In this document: positions 15,743-24,439 of the stretch, in pieces | Layout: each line of letters opens with the position of its first letter | How positions within the stretch are numbered: position 1 is the stretch's first letter | Assembly: GCA_002346645.1 (NCBI GenBank) | Contig: DEAD01000002.1 | Coordinates: forward strand, 1-53,995 | DNA length: 53,995 bases | Direction: 5' to 3' | From: Dehalococcoidia bacterium UBA2991 | GTDB lineage: Bacteria; Chloroflexota; Dehalococcoidia; Tepidiformales; Tepidiformaceae | Position numbers and translations under genes: made by a program | Notes under the pieces: model-generated | Database searches by the model: none | What the model saw: only the letters and a program-made list of their open reading frames with translations | What the model was told of the DNA's origin: nothing

Positions 15743-16327
15743 ATGACTGAATGGTCATCGGAGTATCCAGTAAACCTGGTAGTAGATGCCCCCACAACCC
15801 AGAGTCGGCTATCAATCCTATTGCGAGTGATCCTCACCCTCCCACATGCAATCGTCCTTGCTGTCCTTGGGCCAGTGACTTCGCTACTGGTGATGATTGC
15901 CTGGTTCGCGATCCTGATCGCAGGGCGTTTTCCGACAGCTATCCTGGGGTTCACCCTTGGAATCGCTCAATGGAGAGCAAGGGTTAATGGTTACAGCAGG
16001 TTACTGACAAGTGAATTCCCCCCATTTTCTATGAAGGAGAAGTCCAATTACCCGGTTCGTCTCGCGATCCGCGAGAAGGCAACTGGACGAAATCGGCTCT
16101 CCACATTCTTCCGTTTGTTCCTGTTGGTTCCACACATACTGATCTTTGCTTTCCTAACATTCATTTACTATTTTGTCCTCTTAGGCGGGTGGTTAGCCGG
16201 GCTATGGCTGGGCAGAATCCCAGAGGGAATACACAGTTGGCTGTCCGGTTTCAGCAACTGGTCAGAACGATATAACGCCTATGCATACTTGTTGGTAGAC
16301 AAGTATCCGCCCTTCAGCTTTAGATAG
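15743..16327 (+). CDS. Tandem DUF4389 membrane protein
   Basis: The 194-residue protein contains two similar halves, each opening with YPV and RLSxxxR and ending with PPFS (FPPFSM and YPPFSF). Each half has hydrophobic hairpins, giving about four membrane helices in total. This matches the DUF4389 duplication, whose function is unknown. It starts 12 bp after purQ and is followed by two RDD proteins, so the three probably act together in the membrane rather than in purine synthesis. Confidence 0.75.
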   Translation: MTEWSSEYPVNLVVDAPTTQSRLSILLRVILTLPHAIVLAVLGPVTSLLVMIAWFAILIAGRFPTAILGFTLGIAQWRARVNGYSRLLTSEFPPFSMKEKSNYPVRLAIREKATGRNRLSTFFRLFLLVPHILIFAFLTFIYYFVLLGGWLAGLWLGRIPEGIHSWLSGFSNWSERYNAYAYLLVDKYPPFSFR

Positions 16328-16335
16328 GACTGACT

Positions 16336-16875
16336 ATGGACATCACTGCAAACCCAAACCACGAAATGGGCCTCGCTAGCCAGGGACGCCGCCTAGCTGC
16401 GGCCGTTTTAGACGTGATTATCTTTGTGATCACGTTCGTGGTTGGCTGGCTAATATGGTTCGCCTTTACTGCACGGAAGGGCCAAACTCCCGCCAAGCAA
16501 ATCCTGAAGCTCCACGTTGTTCAGGACGATGGGAGTGCCGTATCGCCTTGGCGAATGTTGCTAAGAGAAATCCTTATCAAGATGGCCTTCTTCTACCTGC
16601 TATTCTTTTTGTTACCAGGGGAAGTGGGCCTTTTACCAGTCGTACTGTATCTCTTAGCGGCTTCGTGGTGCATTTGGGACAGTTATCGCCAGTGCTTGTG
16701 GGATAAAGTTACTAAGACCTGGGTCGTACATGTTCCCGGGGCAATGCAATCAGTAGTTCCTGCCCCTCCTTCTGCGGACGTCTCACAGACTTTAGAAGAG
16801 CTGCACGCCCGCGGGATACTGACGGATAAGGAATACGAAGAACGCAAGAGTGAGCTTGGGCGGCCCGCACCTTAG
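16336..16875 (+). CDS. RDD-family membrane protein with C-terminal SHOCT-like motif
   Basis: The 179-residue protein has the RDD layout: a polar start GRRLAAAVLD, a first helix, the loop KGQTPAKQILKLHVV, further helices and a Trp-rich end CLWDKVTKTWVV. A short C-terminal helix pair (LEELHARGILTDKEYEERK) is SHOCT-like, an oligomerisation motif. Some RDD proteins act as ion antiporters, but the family is mostly uncharacterised. It lies 8 bp after the DUF4389 gene. Confidence 0.78.
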   Translation: MDITANPNHEMGLASQGRRLAAAVLDVIIFVITFVVGWLIWFAFTARKGQTPAKQILKLHVVQDDGSAVSPWRMLLREILIKMAFFYLLFFLLPGEVGLLPVVLYLLAASWCIWDSYRQCLWDKVTKTWVVHVPGAMQSVVPAPPSADVSQTLEELHARGILTDKEYEERKSELGRPAP

Positions 16876-16898
16876 AACCGGACTTGCGGAGGCAGCTG

Positions 16899-17321
16899 GT
16901 GAGTGACCATGTTTCCCCAAAATCCAGCTCACACTTGGCTACCAGGAAGCAGCGGCTCGCAGGGCAAATTCTTGAGATTGTCCTCTTTGCTTTAACACTA
17001 GGGGCCGGCTGGTTCCTATGGTTTCTTAAGACCGCAGAAAATGGACAGACTCCTGCTAAGGCCTTGCTCGGTATGCGGGTATTGGACTCAAAAGGCCAGC
17101 CTGTAAGTTGGCAACGCATGCTGGTCCGGGACATTTTTCTCAAGGTGGTTGCATTCATTCTCATCGACTTCTTGCTCCTCTCGATGGAGGTAGATGGTGG
17201 CCTCAACCTTGCTTTCGCGGGGGTTGTCTTTTGGCTTTTTGCTGGCCTCTGGTGCACCTGGGACGGCAAGCGACAGTGCCTATGGGACAAGCCTGTTGGG
17301 ACACACGTCGAGGTAGCGTAG
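16899..17321 (+). CDS. Second RDD-like membrane protein
   Basis: A 140-residue paralogue of the preceding gene: the loop NGQTPAKALLGMRVL and the end CLWDKPVGTHV match the first RDD protein, but the SHOCT tail is missing. GTG 16899 is preferred over TTG 16884 because GGAGG lies 7 nt before it. About three membrane helices. The pair probably arose by tandem duplication. Confidence 0.72.
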   Translation: MSDHVSPKSSSHLATRKQRLAGQILEIVLFALTLGAGWFLWFLKTAENGQTPAKALLGMRVLDSKGQPVSWQRMLVRDIFLKVVAFILIDFLLLSMEVDGGLNLAFAGVVFWLFAGLWCTWDGKRQCLWDKPVGTHVEVA

Positions 17322-17352
17322 GTTTGGAGATACAAGGAGAAGCTCTACCACG

Positions 17353-17472
17353 ATGTCATTCATCCATGTCGCCTATAACCAAGAACAAGTAGCCCTGGCA
17401 CCCCTCAACCCTTCCTGGGAGATCGGTGTGGGAATACACGAACGCTGGGCGCCTGAACGGGACGAGCGGTAG
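17353..17472 (+). CDS. Possible 39-aa protein upstream of purL
   Basis: The frame starts MSFIHVAYNQEQVALAPLNP and ends in a charged ERDER tail, with AAGGAGA about 14 nt upstream, which is too far for a good site. It occupies the place where purS is often found, but it is half the length of PurS and shows no PurS sequence. It could be a real small protein, a leader peptide or chance. Confidence 0.3.
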   Translation: MSFIHVAYNQEQVALAPLNPSWEIGVGIHERWAPERDER

Positions 17473-17481
17473 CATCGGGGC

Positions 17482-19692
17482 GTGGCAGTAGAACAAGAAG
17501 CACTGGATGCGGTCGCACTTAGCCGCGAGGAGTACAACCTTCTCGTCGATAAGCTAGGTCGGGAACCCAACGAGGTCGAGTTAGGGATCTTCGGCTCACT
17601 ATGGAGCGAGCACTGTGGCTACAAGAACAGTCGGCCCCTCCTACGCCGGTTGCCGAGTGACGGAGATCGTGTGCTAACTCGAGTCGGGGAGGAAAACGCA
17701 GGCGCGATTGATATCGGCGATGGTTGGGCCGTCGTAATGAAGGTTGAGTCGCACAACCACCCGTCTGCAATTGAGCCTTACGAGGGTGCAGCTACCGGAG
17801 TCGGCGGGATCGTACGGGACATCTTCGCCATGGGGGCCTACCCCATTGCGCTACTGGACTCACTGCGATTCGGCCCACTAGATGAAGACAACAACCGCTA
17901 TCTTTTCGAAGGTGTGATCGGTGGAATCGGCGGATACGGAAATTGCCTTGGGATTCCTACAGTCGGGGGAGAGGTTGTTTTTGGGGGGTCCTATAACGGC
18001 AACCCTCTCGTCAATGCGATGTGCGTAGGGCTAGTGCGGAAAGACGGGCTCGTAAGCGCCAACGCGAGCGGTGAAGGAAATGCCCTCCTACTGGTGGGAG
18101 CAGATACCGGACGGGACGGCATTCACGGAGCCAGCGGGTTGGCAAGTCGAACCGATCCCGAAGCACGTTTCGAGGAAATGCGCCCTGCGGTTCAAGTGGG
18201 CAACCCATTCCTGGAGAAGATGCTGATGGAGGTGTGCTATGAACTCGCATCACAGCACCGGAACTGGATTGTGGGACTTCAGGACTTAGGCGCAGCAGGA
18301 CTGACCAGCTCAGTCCTGGAGTGCTGTGCTCGAGGAAACGCAGGAGCAATTCTTGACCTCGAACGGGTACCGCGCCGAGAGTCAGGAATGACCCCATACG
18401 AGGTAATGCTCTCGGAAAGCCAGGAGCGAATGCTCGTAATCGCCAAACGTGAACACGTAGGAGATGTTGAAGCGCTTTTCGAGCGATGGGAGGTGGACTG
18501 CGTAGAAATCGGGAAAGTTACCAAGGGGAGCGAGGTGGTCCTGCGAGAAAATGCAGTGGAGGTTGGCCGCGTGCCAGTAAAAGTGGCAACAGAGGCCCCT
18601 ACATATGTACGCGACGGCCAACGAAGCACAGAGTCCCTGGCACGAAGCCAAGCGAACCCCGGGGCCTTCCCCGACCTCCGCCCTGAATCAGCAACAGATG
18701 CACTAATAGCTCTGATCGCACGGCCTAACCTCGCGACTAAACGAGAGGTGTTCCACCAATATGACCACCAGGTACTGGCCAACACAGTTATTGCACCGGG
18801 TGGAGACGCGGCGGTGTTACGCGTACCAGGCACAACACGAGGCATTGCAGTAACAACAGATGGAAACGGTCGCTATTGCCAATTGGATGCGCATAACGGA
18901 GGAGCTATCGCGGTGGCCGAAGCAGCGCGCAACGTGGTTTGCACAGGAGCAAAACCAGTAGCAGTAACCGACTGCCTCAACTTCGGAGCACCAGAGAACC
19001 TAGAGGTTTACGCGACACTCTCTGGAGTTGTGAATGGGATCGCAGCCGCCTGCGAAGCGTTCAGCACACCAGTGGTAAGTGGGAATGTAAGCCTCTACAA
19101 CGAAAGCGGAGGCTCTCCCATCTGGCCTACTCCCGTCATCGGCATGCTGGGGGTTCTAGAAAACGTACAGGCGCACCTCGGGGCAGCTTTCGAGCAGTCA
19201 GGAGCCGAAGTGTTTCTGATCGGAAGCACCATCGAACAACCAGCCCAGACACTTGCGGGGAGCGAGTACTTAGAAGCAGTTCACGGGGCAATTATTGGAA
19301 CACCAACAGTTGACCTCGCAGCCGAGGCACGGCTGCACAACCTGGTACTCAGCGCAAACGGCGCGGGCCTGCTGTTGAGCGCTCACGACTGCAGCGACGG
19401 CGGTCTTGCCCTCACGCTGGCAGAGAGCTGCTTGCTTGGCAGCTATGGCTTCGAGGGAACAGTTCAAGTACAGGGACGAGTTGACGCAGCACTCTTTGGG
19501 GAAGGCCAAGGACGCATCGTAGTAAGTGCTCCTACAAAAGCATCAGAACGACTAACGTCGCTGGCAAGAGAGCACGAGGTGCCTATCACTCTCCTCGGTG
19601 TGACGACAGACAGAGCTGTTCTGAAATATGGTCCAATTGAAGCAGACCTTAAGGTTCTTCGGGAAGTATGGGAAAAAGGCCTAGGCCTTTAG
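17482..19692 (+). CDS. purL: Phosphoribosylformylglycinamidine synthase PurL
   Basis: The 736-residue small-type PurL converts FGAR, ATP and ammonia to FGAM. Visible signatures are GSLWSEHCGYKNSRP, the ATP-binding ESHNHPSAIEPYEGAATGVGG, the second-half repeat with TTDGNGRY, and ALTLAESCL. Length and internal duplication match the bacterial small PurL that works with PurQ and PurS. GTG start with a weak binding site. Confidence 0.95.
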   Translation: MAVEQEALDAVALSREEYNLLVDKLGREPNEVELGIFGSLWSEHCGYKNSRPLLRRLPSDGDRVLTRVGEENAGAIDIGDGWAVVMKVESHNHPSAIEPYEGAATGVGGIVRDIFAMGAYPIALLDSLRFGPLDEDNNRYLFEGVIGGIGGYGNCLGIPTVGGEVVFGGSYNGNPLVNAMCVGLVRKDGLVSANASGEGNALLLVGADTGRDGIHGASGLASRTDPEARFEEMRPAVQVGNPFLEKMLMEVCYELASQHRNWIVGLQDLGAAGLTSSVLECCARGNAGAILDLERVPRRESGMTPYEVMLSESQERMLVIAKREHVGDVEALFERWEVDCVEIGKVTKGSEVVLRENAVEVGRVPVKVATEAPTYVRDGQRSTESLARSQANPGAFPDLRPESATDALIALIARPNLATKREVFHQYDHQVLANTVIAPGGDAAVLRVPGTTRGIAVTTDGNGRYCQLDAHNGGAIAVAEAARNVVCTGAKPVAVTDCLNFGAPENLEVYATLSGVVNGIAAACEAFSTPVVSGNVSLYNESGGSPIWPTPVIGMLGVLENVQAHLGAAFEQSGAEVFLIGSTIEQPAQTLAGSEYLEAVHGAIIGTPTVDLAAEARLHNLVLSANGAGLLLSAHDCSDGGLALTLAESCLLGSYGFEGTVQVQGRVDAALFGEGQGRIVVSAPTKASERLTSLAREHEVPITLLGVTTDRAVLKYGPIEADLKVLREVWEKGLGL

Positions 19693-19831
19693 AAGGCAAC
19701 GTCCTAACAGAGGCTGTCCTGAGCTAAGCACCTTGTGCACCCGCTAGAACCACTAAGAGTGTTGTTACGCCGTTCTCTACGCAGAATACGGTTTCGTCAC
19801 CCGACTTAGGAGAAAAGGGAATAGAGCCCCT

Positions 19832-21106
19832 TCAGCCCATAAGGGCTTTGCCTATTTCATCCTCGGAAATATTAGGACCGACCGCGGCGCAGTGAAATCG
19901 TTCATTCACAAAAATATCGGTCGCAAGGGACCGAATCTGGGAGGCATCGACGACTTCGAGGCCTTCCACGAAGTCGTCGATAGTCTCAACCTCACCCTTT
20001 GTGAGGATCTGTTCGCCGTGCCTCTGGCCAAGGGAGAAGGCGGTCTCAAGGGACAGACGAAATCTACCAATAGAGTGATCCTTGGCACGACGGAGTTCAT
20101 CCTCAGAAACCGGCTCATCGACAAGTTTTTGGAGCTCATTGATGCAAACGCCAATGGTCTCAGAGAGCTTCTCACGATCGACCCCAGCAGAAACAGTGAA
20201 AACACCTGCATCGGCGAGATATCCATAGCTGGAATGCACAGAGTAGGCGAGCCCGCGGCGCTCTCGCACCTCGGTGAAGAGACGAGAGGACATACCGGAG
20301 CCAAGGATATCGTTGAGGATTCGAACGGCGAAGCGACGAGGGTCGTTACGCCCAAATAGGGGCATACCCAGCATAACGCTGCACTGATCAATATCGCGGG
20401 AGTCGATGCTCACACGTTCACCGAAGGTATCAGGGTCGTAGGGAGTAATGTCAGGAAGGTCACCATTGATCACATCAGCGAAGCGGGGCTCGGCTAATTC
20501 GAGAACTTGCTCGTGAGTACAATTCCCGGCGACAGAAAGGACCATGTTGGGGCCAAGGTACCAACCCTCCATATGACTGATGAAGTCAGGTCGATTCATT
20601 CCACCAACCAGCTCGACACTTCCACCAACATCCCAACCGCAAGGCTGCTCGCCGTAGACGGAGACCCCGAGGAGACGTCCGACCCAACTACCAGGGTTGT
20701 CATGGTTCCGCTTTAGCTCTTGTTGAACGACTGTGCGCTCACGGTCAATCTCCTCCTGCGCAAGCCTAGAGTGCAACAGCATGTCGGCAGTTATGTCGAT
20801 TGCAGTCTCAAGGCGATCATATGGAACAACATTCCAATAGCAGGTGTATTCCTTATTGGTATAAGCATTGAGTGTGCCACCGGCACCCTCAATCTCCTCG
20901 GCGATCATATTGGCCCGCGGACGGCGTTCGGTTCCTTTGAAGATCATGTGCTCGAGGAAGTGGGTGATTCCGTTTAGGCGCTGCGGTTCAGAACGCGAGC
21001 CAACGCCAACAAAGAGATTGACAGTAGTAGCCTGAGTGGAGGGCACTGGCGTGGTAACGACCCGCAGTCCGTGGGGAAGAGTAGTTGTCTGCCAAGTTTC
21101 GGCCAT
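19832..21106 (-). CDS. M16-family zinc peptidase (processing-peptidase type)
   Basis: The 424-residue single-chain M16B-like peptidase has the inverted zinc motif HFLEH (His49, Glu52, His53) and the downstream glutamate region RERTVVQQELKRN. A later RRGLAYSVHSSYGYLAD segment is the substrate-binding motif of the family. No signal peptide. Related bacterial proteins trim or degrade peptides as dimers. It converges on purL with about 140 bp between; that gap shows only weak AT-rich stretches. Confidence 0.9.
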   Translation of the reverse strand: MAETWQTTTLPHGLRVVTTPVPSTQATTVNLFVGVGSRSEPQRLNGITHFLEHMIFKGTERRPRANMIAEEIEGAGGTLNAYTNKEYTCYWNVVPYDRLETAIDITADMLLHSRLAQEEIDRERTVVQQELKRNHDNPGSWVGRLLGVSVYGEQPCGWDVGGSVELVGGMNRPDFISHMEGWYLGPNMVLSVAGNCTHEQVLELAEPRFADVINGDLPDITPYDPDTFGERVSIDSRDIDQCSVMLGMPLFGRNDPRRFAVRILNDILGSGMSSRLFTEVRERRGLAYSVHSSYGYLADAGVFTVSAGVDREKLSETIGVCINELQKLVDEPVSEDELRRAKDHSIGRFRLSLETAFSLGQRHGEQILTKGEVETIDDFVEGLEVVDASQIRSLATDIFVNERFHCAAVGPNISEDEIGKALMG

Positions 21107-21184
21107 GAGTGCAGTAGCCTCTCGTTCTGCAGCAGTTACAGCTTATCCTACGGGCGCCAGAGGAACGCTTCGTTACAGGTGGGG

Positions 21185-22162
21185 ATGCAATCTGTGAACG
21201 AAATCACACTAAGGCCAAACTGGACAACTGCTGCAGGAGCACTCGAGGGAGTTCTTGCAGCAGAGGGACTGGAGCTGCCCCGTCACGCGGTGATGGGCTT
21301 AACCGGGCATGCTTGGCACTTGTGTGTTCCCTCCGCAGGAGGAATCACAGCGTTACCAAATGGGCCACACGACCTCAACTGGCAGGCAATGGTCGAGCGG
21401 TATTCTTATACGGGATTGGCGTGGGAACGCTTCGGGCGCCAGACACAGGCGTCCGATTTGGCAGAAATACGGAATGAGGCAATCAAATGGGCAAGCGAGC
21501 GCCTTGATGCAGGATTGCGCCTCATAGGCTTTGATCTGCAAGTACATGAGTTCGCGATCGTTCTGGGCTACGACAAGGAGCGCAAAGGATTCCTAGTGGC
21601 ATCTGCTGTTTCGGAGGAATTAGGAGATTTTGCCCCGTGGAGCGAATGGCCAACCTCCTCCATCGGAATCATTGAGCTTTTCGCGACTCAAGGCGCAAGC
21701 GACCCAGACCCAGAGGAGGCGGTGGTAGGAGCACTACAGACAGCCCTGATAATGATGTCAGGAGAGGAGACCACGAATACCCAGCCAAGGGGAACGGCAG
21801 CATTCGAGGCATGGGCTGATGCGTTCGAGGGCACAGGAGAGGTGGACCGAGTTGGCAACGCTTACACACTGGCAGTCCTACAAGCTGCGCGAACCGATGG
21901 AGCGGCATTCCTGGGGGATCTATCAGCTGCAATCCCTGCGATCTCCAACCCCCTGCTCCAAGCGCAACGGGCGGTTCTCGACCTGACACAAACTCTCTCA
22001 CCGCTCCTAACCCTTTTCCCCTTCCCGGCCGGCGGACATGGAAACGTATCAAACCCGGGTATGCGAGAAGCTGCAGCAAACGCGCTTCGTCGTGCCGCAG
22101 GCCACGAGCGTCGCGCTGCGGAGGCAATCGCAGAAGCAATCGCAAAATTAGGAGCTGGGTAA
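21185..22162 (+). CDS. BtrH/C39-like hypothetical protein
   Basis: The 325-residue protein resembles the BtrH N-terminal or C39-peptidase-like fold: AAGALEGVLAAEGLELPRHAV, MGLTGHAWHLCVP, then LQVHEFAIVLGYDKERKGFLV. The GHAWH and EFAIVLGYD segments could carry the His/Asp of a Cys-protease-like site, but an aligned catalytic Cys is not convincing. The C-terminal half is Ala-rich and helical. ATG 21185 with AGGTGGGG upstream is chosen because the longer frame runs into the divergent M16 gene. Function is unknown; the fold call is tentative. Confidence 0.55.
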   Translation: MQSVNEITLRPNWTTAAGALEGVLAAEGLELPRHAVMGLTGHAWHLCVPSAGGITALPNGPHDLNWQAMVERYSYTGLAWERFGRQTQASDLAEIRNEAIKWASERLDAGLRLIGFDLQVHEFAIVLGYDKERKGFLVASAVSEELGDFAPWSEWPTSSIGIIELFATQGASDPDPEEAVVGALQTALIMMSGEETTNTQPRGTAAFEAWADAFEGTGEVDRVGNAYTLAVLQAARTDGAAFLGDLSAAIPAISNPLLQAQRAVLDLTQTLSPLLTLFPFPAGGHGNVSNPGMREAAANALRRAAGHERRAAEAIAEAIAKLGAG

Positions 22163-22242
22163 GAGCAGTGGCGAGCTGGATTATCGAAGGACGGGTAGTG
22201 CTTCGTATTCAAAGGCAGCCAGAAGCCGAAAGATGAAGGCCG

Positions 22243-22893
22243 TCACGAACCCCGCGCGCGGAGAACCGCCAAAGTCAGATCTTCAACTGTATCAATCTCA
22301 GGATCCTCGGTAAGCGCATCATCCACCCAGCGGCGAGCTTCCGATCGCCCGTAGCCGAGAGCCACAATGGCCTCAGCGGCATCCAAGGCTACCCGATCGC
22401 GCTTGAATCCATCCAGATCCACGGGCTTCTCAAGTGCTCCATCCTTAAGGGCCGCCTCTACGACTACCTTTCCCCGCAGAGTGGCAATGATCTTCCCCGC
22501 AACCCTCGGACCGATTCCCGGAAGACGCGTTAGCAAAGCTTGGTCCTCCTGTTCAATAGCGCCAGCAATAGTACTAACGGAAACAGTCATTGCCTTTACT
22601 GCCTTGGTAGGACCGAGTCCCTCGACGGTAGTGAATTTACGGAAAAAATCGCGCTCGGGACGGCGTAGGAAACCTACCAGCATAGGGACCGGCTGATTGG
22701 CTGTAGCGTGGTAGAGAACGTGTAGGGCAATGTCAGGGTCCTCTTCCTCGGTTATACAATCAGCCCTGTTCTGAATCTCAGGCCAAAGGAAAGCAGGAAC
22801 AAGCACTTCGTACCGGACCCCGGCAACGTCAACCTCGACGCTCAATTCTCCGACGTTGATGTGGGTAAGCTTTCCAGAGATATGAGTGATCAC
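22243..22893 (-). CDS. ruvA: Holliday junction helicase subunit RuvA
   Basis: The 216-residue protein has the three RuvA parts: an N-terminal OB fold (MITHISGKLTHINVGELSVEV), helix-hairpin-helix motifs (VEGLGPTKAVKAM and LLTRLPGIGPRVAGKII) and a C-terminal helical domain that contacts RuvB (ALDAAEAIVALGYGRSEARR). RuvA binds the four-way junction and loads RuvB. The start is GTG; no Shine-Dalgarno is present. RuvC is elsewhere in the window and RuvB is not seen. Divergent from mutM with 55 bp between. Confidence 0.93.
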   Translation of the reverse strand: MITHISGKLTHINVGELSVEVDVAGVRYEVLVPAFLWPEIQNRADCITEEEDPDIALHVLYHATANQPVPMLVGFLRRPERDFFRKFTTVEGLGPTKAVKAMTVSVSTIAGAIEQEDQALLTRLPGIGPRVAGKIIATLRGKVVVEAALKDGALEKPVDLDGFKRDRVALDAAEAIVALGYGRSEARRWVDDALTEDPEIDTVEDLTLAVLRARGS

Positions 22894-22899
22894 ATCACA

Positions 22900-22905
22900 A
22901 TTTTA
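22900..22905 (-). promoter_or_regulatory. -10 box giving a leaderless ruvA mRNA
   Basis: On the minus strand TAAAAT is followed by 6 nt and then the ruvA GTG. With normal -10 to +1 spacing, transcription would start at or next to the start codon. No Shine-Dalgarno site exists. Confidence 0.45.
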
Positions 22906-22935
22906 CGCCGCCACGACGCAGTAACGGGGCAAAGG

Positions 22936-22941
22936 TAGGCT
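22936..22941 (+). promoter_or_regulatory. -10 box giving a leaderless mutM mRNA
   Basis: TAGGCT is followed by 7 nt and then the mutM ATG at 22949. It is back-to-back with the ruvA box, 30 bp away. The G-run between box and ATG is too close to the start to be a ribosome-binding site. Confidence 0.4.
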
Positions 22942-22948
22942 GGGGGCC

Positions 22949-23797
22949 ATGCCAGAGCTGCCTGAAGTCGAAACAATCAGGAAAGACCTGGAACCACTGG
23001 TTGTGGGCCGAACAGTGATCGACGTAGAAGTCGATCCAGGAACTATCGGCCTCTTGACGGATCTACCCCTTGACGCACTACGGGCGGGACTCGTGGGAAA
23101 ACAGTTCATCTCTCTGAAGCGCAGAGGTAAATACTTGCTGTTTGGAATGAACGACGGCCATACCTTCGTAACACACCTACGAATGACAGGGCAGTTGGTG
23201 TGGCAAACACCAAGCAACCCCAAGATCGACTACCAGCGGGGACGAATTACATTCGATAGTGGCTACGAGCTTCGTTGGGGCGACCTACGCAAATTCGGCA
23301 CATGGGACATCGTGGAAGACACAGCGGAGTTGATAGGAAAACTAGGCCCGGAACCACTAGATAAAGCTTTTACAGTGACCTTTCTACGAGAACTACTTGC
23401 TGGGCGGACAGCACCAGTGAAGACAGTCCTCCTAGACCAGCGGAGAGTAGCCGGATTGGGAAACATTTACGTTGACGAAGCGCTCTTTCAAGCCCGCATC
23501 CGGCCCGACACCCCTGCTGGAAGGGTTTCACGCCCAGCAATTGCAAGGCTGCAGGTTGCATGTCGGGAAGTATTAGAGCGCGCTATTGAGAACCGGGGAG
23601 CAAGCTTTAGTGATTACGTCGACGCGCAAGGAGAACAAGGACGACAACACATGTACGTGAAGGTGTTCCGTCGCAACGGGAAGCCGTGCTACACATGCGG
23701 AACAGAGATAGTGCGTTCCGTAGTCGGAGGACGTGGAACGCACTATTGCCCTCGATGCCAGAGAAAGCCCCGAAGGCAGTCACTGCCCACAACGTAG
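22949..23797 (+). CDS. mutM: Formamidopyrimidine-DNA glycosylase (Fpg/MutM)
   Basis: The 282-residue base-excision enzyme removes 8-oxoguanine and formamidopyrimidines. The catalytic N terminus PELPEVETI (Pro2, Glu3) is intact, as are the conserved Lys in KRRGKYLLF, the H2TH region with GLGNIYVDEALF and the C-terminal zinc finger (CYTCG with HYCPRCQ, near residues 249-272). Nothing is missing. The stop codon TAG forms part of a predicted promoter for the next gene. Confidence 0.95.
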   Translation: MPELPEVETIRKDLEPLVVGRTVIDVEVDPGTIGLLTDLPLDALRAGLVGKQFISLKRRGKYLLFGMNDGHTFVTHLRMTGQLVWQTPSNPKIDYQRGRITFDSGYELRWGDLRKFGTWDIVEDTAELIGKLGPEPLDKAFTVTFLRELLAGRTAPVKTVLLDQRRVAGLGNIYVDEALFQARIRPDTPAGRVSRPAIARLQVACREVLERAIENRGASFSDYVDAQGEQGRQHMYVKVFRRNGKPCYTCGTEIVRSVVGGRGTHYCPRCQRKPRRQSLPTT

Positions 23798-23800
23798 AAT
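23795..23800 (+). promoter_or_regulatory. -10 box overlapping the mutM stop codon
   Basis: TAGAAT begins with the mutM TAG stop and lies 6 nt before the ATG at 23807. It would give a leaderless mRNA. No Shine-Dalgarno is visible for that gene. Confidence 0.4.
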
Positions 23801-23806
23801 ATCCCT

Positions 23807-24439
23807 ATGCAAGCAGACCCTCATATCGCGAAGCTTAGCGAGCTCGCATTTCTGGAGGAGTACGAGCACACGGTCCTAAGCAAGCCACAAATAGTCGCCG
23901 ATACAACGCTACGTTCACTTGCCTTTTGCCCACCCTACGAACGCACCGCATTGATTAGGGTGCTTGCGGACCAGCTAGTCGAAGCGGCCAAGCGTCTGGC
24001 AGCAGTATTCGAAGCACTGGACGACCGGCAACTTTCAGTTGCGACAACACTACGAGGACCCCTTCCAGGAGCCCCTGCCTGGGTCGACCTAACACAACTA
24101 GCAGCCACGGCCGAACCAGAAGGACTGGTGCGTCGCATGGCACTGGACGAGGGAGCCTTGGAGAGCGCAGCCCAACTCCGGAGCCTGCCTTTACCAGACT
24201 GGCTACCCGACCTGATTCAAGCGAGCTCAGCAGAGGATTCGCTCGCCATGACAGCACCTATCGACCAACTAGCTATAACCGGAACAACCGCAGAAGGAGA
24301 GCAAGTGGAGGTTCGTCTCGCAGCAGGGGAGAACGCAACAGTCGCGATGGCAGACCTTGTCGCAGATCTCTGCTCGGTGGCGAGGGGATTCCTAGGAGCT
24401 TACCTACGGGCACGACGTTCTTTGGGGCAAGTTGTGTGA
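23807..24439 (+). CDS. Hypothetical protein in the mutM-P1 peptidase run
   Basis: The 210-residue, acidic, mostly helical protein begins MQADPHIAKLSELAFLEEYEHT. I do not recognise a family. Leu/Ala-rich heptad-like stretches (VLADQLVEAAKRLAAVFEAL) suggest helical packing, and there are no membrane helices or cysteine clusters. Its stop overlaps the GTG of the next gene by 4 bp (GTGA), so the two are probably co-translated, and its role may be linked to that peptidase. Confidence 0.65.
   Translation: MQADPHIAKLSELAFLEEYEHTVLSKPQIVADTTLRSLAFCPPYERTALIRVLADQLVEAAKRLAAVFEALDDRQLSVATTLRGPLPGAPAWVDLTQLAATAEPEGLVRRMALDEGALESAAQLRSLPLPDWLPDLIQASSAEDSLAMTAPIDQLAITGTTAEGEQVEVRLAAGENATVAMADLVADLCSVARGFLGAYLRARRSLGQVV

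Noticed and set aside
17353..17472. Reading the 39-aa frame as PurS
   Set aside because: PurS is about 80 residues and none of its sequence pattern is present; kept only as a possible small gene.
18279..18845. Long antisense frame inside purL
   Set aside because: purL is clearly coding on the other strand; the antisense protein is Ser/Arg rich with no domain pattern.
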